Below, piece after piece: positions 53,919 through 64,000 of a stretch of DNA of 64,000 bases. This stretch comes from Neoscytalidium dimidiatum (lineage: Eukaryota; Ascomycota; Dothideomycetes; Botryosphaeriales; Botryosphaeriaceae), in NCBI GenBank assembly GCA_037367355.1, contig CM074702.1, forward strand, positions 2,604,001 through 2,668,000. The letters are read 5' to 3'. The translations under genes were made by a program, and so were the position numbers. Position 1 is the first letter of the stretch; every line of letters begins with the position of its first letter. A model generated the notes under the pieces. That model saw only the letters and a program-made list of their open reading frames with translations. It did not search any database and was not told the DNA's origin.

Positions 53919-55713
53919 ATGCAGCGAGCTTGGCCTGTTCGGAGTCAGCAAGCGGACTCCCTCGATCAGCACTCGCACTGCCGTGTCATAATTCTGGGCG
54001 GAAGACTGATGGATATGCCTCCAAGCAGACGGCCTGACCAACCACTTCCCAGTGGAATTCCCTACCAGGATCTCCCCGTCACAGACCCCCACTGTATGAA
54101 CAGTGCTTGCGATGCCTTCGTCTGCCTCATATTTCCGGAACAGCCTTATCTACGGTCCCATTTCCGATTCGGATCTCCGCCATTATCGGTACGGTGCGCG
54201 ATACGCATCGCGGCCTTGATGCCATTGCTCGTCGCGCTTGGGGGCAAAGTCAACATCGTGACAATTTTGACGGGCGTCTGCTACACAAAGCTCAATGTCT
54301 TCCATAGATACGTCGGGGGTGTCACATTTGCTATATCAACCATCCACACGGTAGGGAGACTCCACCCGGTGCGCGAGCCATCTCACTGAAAGTCCTGGCA
54401 GGGCCCTCACATATATGCGCCTGTGAAAGATGGCGGGCTCAATTATCTGGCTCAGCTGTACATCGATCGGAAGCGAGAGGTGCGCATGGCTTCGAGAACC
54501 ATCCGTGCTTCTGCTAACTCTCTAGCTATCCGGCACCATCCCGTACTTCCTCTTCGTCTGGCTTATCGTTCTATCCATTCCACGGGTTCGTCAAAGATTC
54601 TACGAATTCTTCGTCTACTCCCACCTGTTCCTCGGCCTTGCCTTCGTTGGCGTACTCGGGTGGCACATCAAGGGCGAGTACATATCAGCAAGGGTTCCCT
54701 ATTTCTAGTCCATGCATCTTGGGAGAAAACATAGGTTGCCAGCCTAACTGCCTGTACGTGACCGTCGGGATACTGCTCTTTCAAAACCTGCTCCGTCCCG
54801 TGCGCCACGGCAACGCCACTGCTCTCGCCATGCTCTCCGGTTTCCCCACAGCGCTTGAACCACTCCCCTGCGACGTGACCAAAGTGATGATCGAGATTCC
54901 AGGTACATTCCGGGACTGGCAGCCCGGGCAACATGCCTTCCTGCGGATCCCGCATCTCTCCATTTTCGACAACCACCCTTTCACCATCGCCTCCGTCCCC
55001 AGAATCGGCGCCTCCTGGAGCGCCGCCTGCTGCCCGCGCCCTTATCGACGTGCCGTACGGCGGCTTCGTGCCGCGTCTGGATCGGAGCGTTGACGCAGTC
55101 GTTCTCGTGGCGGGAGGCACGGGAATCACGGCCGTCTTGCCGTGGGCGCTCCACCTGGCCGAGCGCATGGCGAGCCCCGGCTGCGCCGACGGAGATGGCC
55201 GAGGCTGTGGAGGGCGTCACGGCGACGGGACACGGGAAGAGCCTGGTCGTCGATGCATATGTCACTGGCCGTGAGGGTGTAAATACAGCGACCGACGGTG
55301 AAGGCGGGGAGGCAGCGGAGAGCAGCGACGGTGACAAAGGGATGGAGCAAAGTCTCGAGCTGTACGGCAGTGCTTGTAGCGTCGAGGCGCTGCCCGCTCC
55401 GCCTCCGTGTCACGAATCTTGGGAAACTCGTCATAGCTTCGGCGATGGCGGTTCGATCGCTGAGGTGGACGGAGAATCGAGCGCTCCATCGGGACGACCT
55501 GGAAGCTGCTTCAATCTGCACTACGAGCGCCCGACTCTCGCGCAGCTGACCCCGACACTGTTGACTGGGAGAAGGGCGTTCATCCTCGGCTGCGGGCCAG
55601 AGAGTCTGAAGATAGAGCTGTGTAACACTGTTGCTAGGCTAGAGATAGAGATGGTGGTGAGACAAAAGACCATGGAGAGCATCGTGCTCCGTACGGAGAC
55701 TTTTGGTGGGTAG
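53919..55713 (+). pseudogene. Decayed ferric reductase (FRE/NOX superfamily)
   Basis: Clear pieces of an integral-membrane ferric/cupric reductase in the right order but in different frames. The first piece includes AGGKVN-like VALGGKVNIVTIL and LNVFHRYVGGVTF..TIHT (two heme His). After introns at 54351-54401 and 54480-54525 comes LSGTIPYFLFVWLIVLSI, then FVYSHLFLGLAF..GWH (two more heme His). Then an FAD-binding part, WQPGQHAFLRIP and NHPFTIASVP. Near 55020 the frame is lost and about 50 expected residues are missing before LIDVPYGGFVP and VLVAGGTGITAVLPW. Near 55185 it shifts again, then ends in HYERPTLAQL..GCGPESLK, the NADPH-site tail. There is no room for introns at those two breaks. The link near 54690 is also unclear. 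No intact product is expected unless the assembly is wrong here. Confidence 0.8.
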
Positions 55714-56715
55714 CTCGTGAGTTGGTCCGACCTCGCGTTACTCATAATGCTCAAGTCATGCACCGACTAGATAGAACTCGGACCGTGTGTTCGAAGAGCT
55801 CAGAGTGGAGTTAGAAGTCGGAGATTTCGACAGTGTAGCTGTGTGATGCGAATGAAGGATGCGTCTGAACGAGCGGAGACGGTGGCTTGTTCTTCATAGT
55901 GTCAGCGCCGTACAACTCATCAAGGATCTTCACTGGATCTGAGTAAGGAAGGCGGTGAGCGCGAAGCAGGCTTAACATCAATTGACACCCCACAGCAGAG
56001 CTCGCTTTCGGGATCGAGGACCATGCGTCGCCCAATAGTTTGCCTGCTCTTAACCGACATCAGTTTGAGCGTACGTGCATGGGCAGACTGCGTAGGCACT
56101 TCGCCCCCTCCGCTCCATGGATTCCGTGTGTTCATTTGCCAATTCAGTATCGCCGCCGGGGACATTTAACTGTGCGAAGTATCAGGTCAATCGACCGGAG
56201 AGTAGTTGCAGGGTTACGGGTGAGGAAGAAAGAGCGCCCGCGAAACCAATCCCCGCGCCAGCGTCAAGCTAAATAAAACTTCCAACGTGGCAGCTTACGG
56301 TGGATTGTCCTTTAGGCGGGCTTTTTGCCTCATCTTCGCAAATCTCCCCTCGCCAAGGCGGCATGTGAACCCATCTCACGGAGAGGCCAAGAAAGCTGTC
56401 GGATAGGGCGGGGGTGGCGCCCGGAGACTTCCCATTCAAAAACTTCCGGGCCATCAACACGACTTCGAATGCGAAAGAAGCAAGGCAGTATGCTGATCCG
56501 TTCCTCTATTTACTTTTCCCAACACTACGCATAAGCATCGCCTTGACCACGACGTGCTGTTCCTGCATCAACGACCGAGATGCCTCCCCTCCTTTCTTGA
56601 TAGAAATATGATTGGTAGCCCTCCCTATGCAATGACGAGTCAAAGAATTCGTGCGGCTCCGCAAGAAGGAGCGATCAAGTAATCGGAAAGTCAACCAGGA
56701 TGATACAGCACGCGG
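55714..56715. other. Intergenic, convergent 3' ends
   Basis: 1 kb between the ferric reductase relic (plus) and REI1 (minus). No gene is recognised. Confidence 0.5.
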
Positions 56716-58417
56716 CTACTGAAGGAGAGGATCCTGATGGCATGTTAGCATCCCTGCGTTCACACGAATCCGGGAAGAAGCTTACCCTAAAGTGCTTCTG
56801 GAAGTTGGCCTTCCGGTTCTTAGTCCACTCCGCCTTGGCCTGGTCGCGCTGCGCGCGTTTGGCCTCGCGCTTCTCAACACCGCGTACCTCCCTCTTCTTG
56901 ATATCGCTGACGCCAAGCATACCCAAACCACCGTTGGCGCGGGTGACCACCTCTCTGCCCCTACCGCGTTCCTCGCCGCGCCCTCGTTCTTGAGCCGGGG
57001 CGAGCTCAACGCCACCATCGTCCTCGTCGTCAGAACCGGAACGGCGCAAAGCTTGTGCCTCCTCGATTGCGAGTTGGTCGGCGCGTTCGGCAGCAGACGG
57101 GTAGCCGCGTAGGTTCTGGCGGTAATAGGCGCGGAGCGAGCGGTGACCGGCGGTGCGACCGGTTGGCAGATGGAGCTCGTACTCGTCACGGTATACGGCG
57201 CGGGGCCCGCCGTGAGCGTGGCTGTGGTAGCCGTCGGCGGTTTTGTGCGGGCGCGGGTCGCTGTGCGAGTGATGTTTGTGCAGGCCGAGCTTGGCGTACC
57301 GTTCTGAGCGGTCGTCGATGGGGACGGAGGTGATCTCGTCCGTGGGGACGTCGGACACGGTGGAATCGGTTTCCCAGCCGTCGTCATCGCCAGATCCCTT
57401 GCCCTCAGTCTCGGAGCCATCCCCGTCGTCGGAGTAGGTGCGGGTGAAGTCGTAGAAATCGCCGAGCTCGAGCATCTCGTCCTCGCTGTCATAAGCGATC
57501 TTGCAGTGGCCGGTGTCGCGCATGTGCGTCTGAATGCCGGAAGCGGTGTAGACAATCTTGTTGCAGTACAAGCACTGGTAGTACTCGTGGATCTTTCGCC
57601 AGAGGTGCTTCAGGAGGCCGTCCAGATCGACCAGGTATTCCTGTTCGGGGATGAACAAGCCATGGAAACGCTGCATGTGGGCCAAGTTGAGGTCGCGGGT
57701 AGGGGAACGATAGTTGCAGAAGAGGCAGTCCATGACCTGCTCGGGAACTTCGCTCTTCGCGGGCTGAGTCGCGGTGCTCGTCTTGGAGAAGCCGTCGCCC
57801 TGCTGCTCCTCGGAGCCCGAATGGCGCGGCCTGGAGGGCCGGCGCGAGATGGGATCATCGTCCTCCAGAGAGGCGTTCTCCATGCCATCCACGACCCTTG
57901 AGAACTCAGCCTCGGCCTCGCTGTCGGGCGCACCAGCCGAAGCGGTCTCGCCCAGAGAAAACGTCGAGCTCATGACCGAAGTTGCGTCGTCCTCCCCCGG
58001 GGGAGCGCGGGCGGCTTTCTGACGGGCCACGAAATTTTGCCTGTGCTTCTGGCTGTTGAGGTGGTTGTCGAAGGCATTCTCGCTGAAGTACGTCTTCTGA
58101 CAGGCATCACAAGTCTTCTCGAACCGGGCGCGAGCAGCACTGGCGGCGGCCGAGGCCTTGTTCGCGAGGACTTTTTCGGCGAAGGTCTCGGAGGACAGCG
58201 GGGGCAGGGAGGCGACGCGACGCTTCAAGTTGTAGCGACTGCGCGAGGAGGAGGCTTGTCAGCATCGCGGGCGCTTTGAGCGCCAGGAGGATGAGGCATG
58301 AGGCAGCGAGGGGACTTACTGCCAGTCAGTTTGCATGTGGGCGCGCTGCAGCTCGCTGGCGCGGAAGGCGACCTGGCAGGTGTTGCAGGTGAACGGGTGG
58401 GATGACTGCGTCGCCAT
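56716..58417 (-). CDS. REI1: REI1-like pre-60S cytoplasmic zinc-finger protein
   Basis: Exons 58417-58320, 58238-56786 and 56733-56716 (18 nt); joined 522 aa. C2H2 fingers: FTCNTCQVAFRASELQRAHM at the N-terminus, CDACQKTYFSENAFDNHLNS (about 75-98), CLFCNYRSPTRDLNLAHMQR (about 210) and CLYCNKIVYTASGIQTHMRD (about 262). The first intron falls inside the hallmark TDWHRYNLKRR. The last mini-exon encodes only DPLLQ and stop, after QKHFR, giving the usual REI1/REH1 C-terminus. The family acts late in cytoplasmic 60S ribosome maturation, releasing Arx1 and probing the exit tunnel with its C-terminus (family knowledge). Divergent from HUL4 with 869 nt between the two ATGs. Confidence 0.95.
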
Positions 58418-59286
58418 GGCGCCGCAAGTGTGGGTGCGCTGGAGGCCCGGAGGAAGAAGGAAAGAAGGCAGCGAGCGGCGCGAAAGAAAGTTGGTGGTGA
58501 AGATGGCGGAGCGATGGAGGGGCCACCCGGTGGCAGCGGGTCGCAGTGGCACGGCGGGTGACGGGTGAGCGGGAGATTGCCGGGGAGATTCGCAGGGAAA
58601 CGGACGACGGGCGTCGGCTTGCGATCAGCAGAGAGGCGGAAGATGCAGCGTGCGATTGCGGATGCCACGGCGGCGAAGTCAGGAGCGCGGACGGCGACGG
58701 TGGCGGGCAGGAGCACGAGCAGGAGCAGGAGCAGGTGCTGTGCGGGTCGGCTTACCAACACCGCTGCGCGAGGAATTTCGACGGGCGCGTAGGGCTGACG
58801 CTCGGCCGGTGCGGGCGGATGACGTCTGAGCGCTGCTTCTGCGCCTCCGCACCTCCGCCGCTCCACCCCGAGCTGCCGCCGAGCGCCGAGCGTCGGGCGG
58901 CGGATGCCAAGAGCGGTGCAGCCGCGGGGCTCCCGGCCGCCCGCCGCCCGCCGCCCGCTCTCCGCCGCCCGCTCTCCGCCCCCTGCCGAAGCGACCGGCC
59001 CACCGCTGCTAACGCCCGCGCGTGCTCGCCGGCTCCTCTGCCTTCGCCCTCTCGAACTTCCTCTGCCGTGGCTTGCTAGCAGCCTCGCCTCGCCTGCCGC
59101 CCCCGTCATGCCGCACCCGGGCCCGCGTACTGCGTGCTCCGTGACCCTTGCGACCCGTGCTTCACCGCCGCACCTGCATCCACCTCCGCGCGCGCTCGCC
59201 GCGTCGTCACGTCGCCGCCACCTCCCGGCCCGCCCGCTGCCTGCCCGCCCGCCTGCCTCGCGCTCTTCTCGCCTCGACCCGATGAG
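58418..59286. promoter_or_regulatory. Bidirectional promoter region between REI1 and HUL4
   Basis: 869 nt between divergent ATGs. Very GC-rich, with gagcag/aggagc triplet-like repeats around 58715-58735 and ccgcccgc repeats around 58940-58980. No TATA box was seen, consistent with two housekeeping genes. Confidence 0.5.
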
Positions 59287-61043
59287 ATGACGGGCGACGC
59301 TCGAGGGGCCCTTCCCTCCTTCTCTGTCATGGCCCATTCGCCGCAGCCGACCCAGAAGCTGCGCGACGCGTGGGCCCGCGTCCTCGAGAACAGCGCCGTG
59401 GCCGGCGCCGACGAGGACGGCCTGGATGGCGCCCTCCGAACGCGCATGGCGACCTTCGAATACTTGGTCCGTCGGTGCGTGCCCTGCTGCTCCGCCCGTC
59501 ACGCCGTCTGCTGATGTCACGCAGCTACATGTTGCAAATCCGCTACGGATGCGATAATGCCACCTGTACCACCCCCACCTGCCTCAGCTGTGTCAAGCGC
59601 GTCGCCGACAGGCCTCTCCGCCGTCCCTCCCCCCTTACCGCCCGAGCGCTAGCATACCACCTCGCCAGCCAAGATAATCCCACGGCTGGACTCTGCAGTC
59701 CGACTCACCTCGCCTTCCGTTTCACGAGCACCGCCGAGTTCGACATCGAGTCCGTCGACCCCGTTCGCTTCAGGATCGACCCGCGCTCGCTCACCCAAAA
59801 TCTGTTCAACACCCGGATCTCTCGGACACTCGGCGCAGGAAATGGTTTGGACGAGCAAGGCGACGAGATCGTCCATGCCGGGACCACCCCTCCGGACGAA
59901 TCGCCACGGGAGGAGGCGGGCGGTCAAGGTGAAGCTTCGATGCTGGACGCTGCTTCCACGCTCGGGAATCACCTCGAGAAGCTTGCCGTCGACCACAAGT
60001 CGCCCGGCGGTGGAGACACCGTGAAGCGAGAACCGGAGACGGCTAATGGAAGCGCCAAGGGCCATGCTGTGATCCCGAACGGGTCGGCGTCTGAACCAGC
60101 TCGTGATAGCCTCACGGTATCCACGGCACAGTCGCTGGACGGCGATTCGGACAGCAGTAAGGAGAACGCCGTGTTGACGCCGCCCAGCGACGTGACGATG
60201 AACGGCGTTGCGTTGAACGATTCCGACCCTCTGAAGTCTGTTCCCGCAAGCACCCCAGGCTCGCGGAACGCTCGAACGTCCGCTTCACCTACGAAGTCGA
60301 CTGTTCGAAAAGTGCGGATCCCCGTGAGGCCAGAATCGCTTGCGAAGCCCCGGGTTCAGTCTACGAAGGCCATGTTCACCACCACCCGCCTGACGTGCGC
60401 CATGATGGAGGACCTCAAGCGGATTGCCATGTCCGACGGGTCCATTCCCGATACTCGGACCAGGGACGCCATCGTCGAACCGGCTGGCTCATTGCTCGGT
60501 CCCGCTGGCAAGAGCAGTCGCTGGCGTATCGTCGACGAGTGCCTGCATCGGTGCCTCAGCAATCCGAGAATCCTTCTCGAATCTTTCCGCGAGAAAACAA
60601 CTGCTTGGACCCAGCGCAGCACGCCTTTGGCCCACTTGGACGCGTGGGAGATGGAGCATGCCTTCAGATCCTGGCAGTCCATAAACGGCTCCCTCGTTTA
60701 CGACAGCCTCTGGCACAGCTTGGAGTGCTTGTTCACGCCGCCACCCGAGCTCAAGGTCAGGAAATCTTCCCGAACGAGAAGGCCGGGGCCGGCGGACATG
60801 CCCAAGCACCACAATACCGACGAGCAGATGGAACATGTGTCTGATGAGGATGCAGCCCATATAATAATGGTGTGCATCCATGCCTTGACATCGCTCGTGA
60901 CGAGGGGCAAGCCCAACGCCTGGAAGTTTGTCCGCGGACTGAGGCCGTTCGGATGGATCTCTCCAAACGATACCCAGAATCTTGCCGACAACCAGACAAC
61001 GGTGCCTTATACTCCCATGTGGCTCATGATCACCGACCAGCTT
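59287..61043 (+). CDS. HUL4: HUL4-like HECT E3 ubiquitin ligase, N-terminal part (truncated by assembly gap)
   Basis: Exon 1 is 59287-59474 (a second in-frame ATG is at 59329) and exon 2 runs from 59525 into the N run; intron 59475-59524, gtgcgt..cgcag. Just after the splice junction comes QIRYGCDNATC..CLSCVKR with Cys spacing Cx4Cx4Cx2C, as in the AZUL zinc finger of UBE3A-type and HUL4-type ligases. A Ser/Thr/Pro-rich linker follows, then helical sequence (TTRLTCAMMEDLKRIAMSD, VYDSLWHSLECLF, HIIMVCIHALTSLV, WKFVRGLRPFGW). The catalytic HECT lobe is not present; it should lie in the gap. Post-gap sequence does not resume this gene in the window, so the missing DNA must be larger than 100 nt or the join is wrong. 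Confidence 0.82.
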
Positions 61044-61143
61044 NNNNNNNNNNNNNNNNNNNNNNNNNNNNNNNNNNNNNNNNNNNNNNNNNNNNNNNNN
61101 NNNNNNNNNNNNNNNNNNNNNNNNNNNNNNNNNNNNNNNNNNN
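61044..61143. other. Assembly gap (100 N)
   Basis: Exactly 100 undetermined bases. A round number usually denotes a gap of unknown size. Confidence 0.99.
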
Positions 61144-61786
61144 CGAGGAAGAAGCTCGATCAAACAAACGAAGAAAGAAGAAAAGACAAGAAAAGCGAGG
61201 GCGCCTTCTGCTCACCCCAATCCAACCACCTCTCCACCCCCTTCGTCCGGCACCCCCCTCCGCGCTGCGTCCGCATGGCGCGGCGGGCGGTGACGATGGC
61301 GAACCGCTCGGCCCAGACGGCGTCGGTGGGGAGGAGGAGCCAGGAGGAGTGCGGGTCGTCGACGTCGTCCGGGGTGGAGAGGTTGATCGGGTGGGCGCAG
61401 CGCGGAGCGAGGTCGAGGGGGGGTGGTCTCGCCGGCGGCGATGTAGCTGTGGCGGAGCGGATTGTCAGTGGAAGGCGTCTTCTCGCGTGGCTGGCTCTGG
61501 CGAGGTGGGAGGGCTGGCATGCACGAGCGAAGTCGCGCAGCTCGCTAGGGAATGGCATGAAGGATGTCTTCTCTGCGCCCATGGCACGAGCGACGGAGCG
61601 CGTGACCGGGCGGCGGCGTCCGTTGCCGCGATCCGCGTCTTCCTTGCTGCCGGAGTCGTCAGTGAAGAACACCTCATCACCGGCCTCGTTGCTTGACGGA
61701 GAGACGTCTGGGTCCAGCTTGATGCGTTTGTTGGTGGAACGGCGGCGCTTTGACGGTCGAAGTGGCGTCGCGGTTGCGTTCTGCAA
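61144..61786 (-). CDS. Partial hypothetical basic protein next to the gap
   Basis: A minus-strand open frame that has no ATG at its upstream end (so likely starts in an earlier exon) and stops 17 nt before the N run. It is basic and nuclear-looking at first (PSKRRRSTNKRIKLDPDVSP), then SELRDFARACQPSHLARA, and later a well-formed segment INLSTPDDVDDPHSSW. Between these, a different frame reads STDNPLRHSYIAAGETTPP, which looks more protein-like than the annotated frame. A run of seven G at about 61419-61425 lies at the changeover. An intron or an indel is therefore likely. Both ends and function are unknown. Confidence 0.45.
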
Positions 61787-62082
61787 CAGTTCTCGGTTCG
61801 CGAGAGAGGTGGTTGGGGGAGAAGTTGGTTACTGGGAGAGGAAGCGGACAGGTAGTGACATGGATTATCTGGTAGCTAGTTCAACGCTGAAAGCACTCTC
61901 GCTAATGGCAACGGCCGCAGTTCTCCCGACATGTTGCTGGTGGTTGTGAGCGAGCGAGTGGATGTGAGGCAAAGCGGCATGTACTGGAACCACGTCGGGC
62001 CATTGTTGAAGCAGCTTCGCTTGGGGTGCGGCGGGCCGTCGCCAAGGACGGGCTGTATTCTTCGCTCTTCGACACTACAGGG
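61787..62082. other. Short intergenic stretch
   Basis: Holds the presumed first exon or promoter of the preceding minus-strand gene (an atgtcactacctgtccgc stretch is readable on the minus strand near 61860) and the 3' flank of the dioxygenase. Confidence 0.35.
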
Positions 62083-63188
62083 TCACTCCAGCAGGTACTC
62101 TGGAGACCTGAGATCCACCCATCCCAGATTCGGCTCCGACTGCTTCCAGCCCAACCGGTCCTTAACCACCTGGGGATACGTCCTGACGTCCTCCATCGGA
62201 TACGAGAGGAAAGAGACTTCCTGCGTCACCGTCAGCGCGTGCTTCGGCCGTGCGGTCTCCGCTGACAAGGCCAACCTCCTGTCTGTACACGCCGGAGCAG
62301 CAGAACATGATGTGCATCGTCCTGCTGCCGTCCTTTTGGCTGTACTCGCCACCGCCGTGATACAAGCTCCCGAGCATGACGCAAGCCTCGCCGGCCTCCA
62401 GCGACGCATCGACAACACCCTTGGTGCCGTCGGGGCCAAATTCGGGCTCTTGGTCGCCCCACAGGTGGCTGCCGGGGACGACTCTCGTCGCGCCGTTCTC
62501 GCGGTAAGTGTCGCAGCCGGGCACGAAGAGACCCATGAGCATGTCACGGTTGGGGTGGTACGCATCAGCGGGGGCGTGGCGAGCGTGATGGTTCTTGTCG
62601 TCTCTATGGAGGCGTTGGGCTGGAGTGCCCGGCTGGATATCCATGGTGATGGCGATGGAGAGCAGCGGTCGCGACACGTTGACGGACGGCTCGCTGCCGT
62701 ACCAGCACCTCGTCGTCAGGGTGAGGAAGTGCTCGACCAGATCCTGTTTGCGGGACGACGTTGGCCAATCGGGGATTTTCAAATGCGACGAAGATTACCG
62801 CACGAGGCAGAAATCCACGGCGGGCGGCGAATGGGAAGGCTGGATTACCTGGTACAGCGGGTCGGCGAAGAAGCGCTCTCGCACCGTCCGGCTCCTGCCG
62901 ACCAGACGGGTGCAGGTCTTGGTCTTCCCCTCCAAGGCTGGACGGATTTGGCGTTGGCGAAGCTTGCTCGAGAGGAGGCGCCGTGGCGGCTGTGCACTCA
63001 CCTCCGACCTCGGTGCCCTTGTCCTCGGCGTCGAGATAGGGTTGGACTTCGCGCTTGGCCTGGGCCAGGGTGTCGAGGTCGGTGAAGTTCTGGACGATGA
63101 CGCAGCCATCCCTCTCGAGGGCGGAGATGAAGTCGGCGCGCGGGGCCGAGTAGGGGATGCGCTGGATGGAGGGCGTTGGAGAGGGCAT
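62083..63188 (-). CDS. Phytanoyl-CoA dioxygenase (PhyH) family Fe(II)/2-oxoglutarate enzyme
   Basis: Exons 63188-63002, 62937-62849, 62743-62276 and 62220-62083; joined 293 aa, the typical length for fungal PhyH proteins. The N-terminus has DFISALERDGCVIVQNF. The facial triad can be assigned as His and Asp in QRLHRDDKNHH (about residue 125) and the distal His in SLYHGGGEYS (about 215), with Arg in DGSRTMH for 2-oxoglutarate. Flanking motifs include GATRVVPGSHLW. Introns have GT..AG borders (gtgagt, gtaatc, gttggc donors). Related fungal enzymes hydroxylate, desaturate or peroxidise secondary metabolites, but no cluster partner is seen here, so substrate is unknown. A tataat-like element lies about 130 nt upstream. 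Confidence 0.9.
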
Positions 63189-64000
63189 GGTGGATTGCGC
63201 CGGCGGCCGCAGCAGCAGGAAAAAGGCGAGGGCTAGCGGGTGCTGGTGGCAGGCACTGGGGGGCACTGGCGGGCGGGACTGGCTTCTTTGGGGACGTTTT
63301 AGAGTGCTACGGCAAGGATTATAATGCTGATGCCTGGCGGGGAGCAGAGCGAAGTTCCCGATCGCGTCGGTCGGCCGGGCCGCCCTATCGCGCTGCACCG
63401 CATATACGTGTGGGCCGACGGTTACGTGAAACGGCCAATGCGCAGAAGACGGCTGCTGAGCGGCTGCGACGCGATGCGACGCGTTGGCGGGTGCGAGTCG
63501 CGCGACGCGAAGGCGAGACGAAGAGCGGGCGGGGAGCGAGGAGCACGAGCGGGTCTGCAGCAGATATCCGAGCGTGTGAGAGAGAAAGAGAGAGAAAGAG
63601 ATAGAGAGAGGGGGAGGGGCCTGAGGTTCGAAGTTCCCCAGATCGGCCGGACCGAGGAGCAGCCACGGACGAGGTGGGACGAGATGGGAGGTGGGATCGC
63701 TCTGTGGCTCCGCGGCGCTCGCTCGTCGTCGCGTCCGCGTGGCTGTGGCTGAGGGCCGGGCGCGTGTGGGTCCGCCTCTCTTCGCGCGTCGCAGGGCGCC
63801 TTCCAGAGGGATTTTCCACCTCCTCTTCCGTCGACAGTATTCTCTCGCTGGTGGCCTGACGTTGATGTTTCGGGGGCGATCCGAGTGGTCGTCTCACCAT
63901 GATAGCGACGATCGGGGGGCCGGAGGCCGTGGGCGTGGGCGCGGGCGTGGGCGACGCGGCGCAGAGACTGAGGCTTGGGAGCCGCTCCCCGGGGCTGTGC
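63189..64000. other. Intergenic to window end
   Basis: Presumed promoter of the PhyH gene (attataat near 63318) followed by GC-rich DNA with a (gaga/gaaa)n purine tract at 63578-63612. A minus-strand frame around 63385-63900 is Arg/Ser/Pro-biased and not convincing. Confidence 0.45.
63578..63612. repeat. Purine (gaga/gaaa)n tract
   Basis: Imperfect gagagaaa repeats passing into gagagaggggg. Confidence 0.85.

Noticed and set aside
45747..63188. Secondary-metabolite cluster
   Set aside because: A dioxygenase, a reductase relic and a lipid phosphatase occur, but no polyketide synthase, peptide synthetase, terpene cyclase or cluster regulator is present.
1..64000. CRISPR array, rRNA, or intact transposon
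   Set aside because: Tandem repeats seen are simple microsatellites without spacers; no transposase, reverse transcriptase or long terminal repeats were found; no rRNA-like sequence was seen.

Overview
This window is nuclear DNA of a filamentous ascomycete (Pezizomycotina). The evidence is short spliceosomal introns of about 50-170 nt with GT..AG ends, mostly single-copy eukaryotic genes on both strands, and fungal families: a PH-less PAK kinase, REI1, HUL4, an LSB5-type VHS protein, an actin-capping alpha subunit and a ferric reductase. No bacterial operons, rRNA, tRNA or CRISPR array were seen. Coding DNA is GC-rich and many intergenic stretches carry microsatellites. The class within Pezizomycotina cannot be fixed from sequence alone. 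A run of exactly 100 N (61044-61143) marks a scaffold gap.

Layout. 0.1-2.3 kb: ABCG half-transporter. 3.1-4.3 kb: a two-exon coiled-coil protein. 4.3-7.3 kb: gene-poor, with a short AT-rich islet and one disrupted hypothetical ORF. 7.3-18.3 kb: four minus-strand genes, namely an NFX1/ZNFX1-type helicase, capping protein alpha, a Ser/Pro-rich protein and a nuclear-looking protein of unknown function. 19.5-20.8 kb: LSB5-type VHS/GAT adaptor. 21.5-22.5 kb: two tiny convergent Cys-rich (metallothionein-like) ORFs that share a motif. 24.2-30.9 kb: a 2145-residue repeat-built coiled-coil protein. 30.9-35.8 kb: no gene seen. 35.8-38.5 kb: PAK-family kinase. 38.5-45.7 kb: repeat-rich DNA with no convincing gene. 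45.7-46.8 kb: methylthioadenosine phosphorylase. 48.3-49.7 kb: PAP2 lipid phosphatase. 51.0-52.5 kb: secreted DNase I-fold enzyme with a jacalin-like tail. 53.9-55.7 kb: decayed ferric reductase. 56.7-58.4 kb and 59.3 kb to the gap: REI1 and HUL4, divergent. After the gap: a partial minus-strand ORF, then a PhyH-type dioxygenase (62.1-63.2 kb).

Exon structures were rebuilt by hand from splice sites, reading frame and family knowledge. For the twelve intact spliced genes completely contained in the window the joined length is a multiple of three with one open frame. The genes look like independent housekeeping and accessory loci, not one pathway. Loose themes are actin and polarity (capping protein, LSB5, PAK kinase), ribosome biogenesis and ubiquitin (REI1, HUL4), and metal biology (Cys-rich pair, dead ferric reductase). 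I found no biosynthetic cluster or complete mobile element. The observations most worth following are the Cys-rich gene pair, the nested repeats of the giant coiled-coil protein, and the helicase with NF-X1 and RZ-like zinc fingers.
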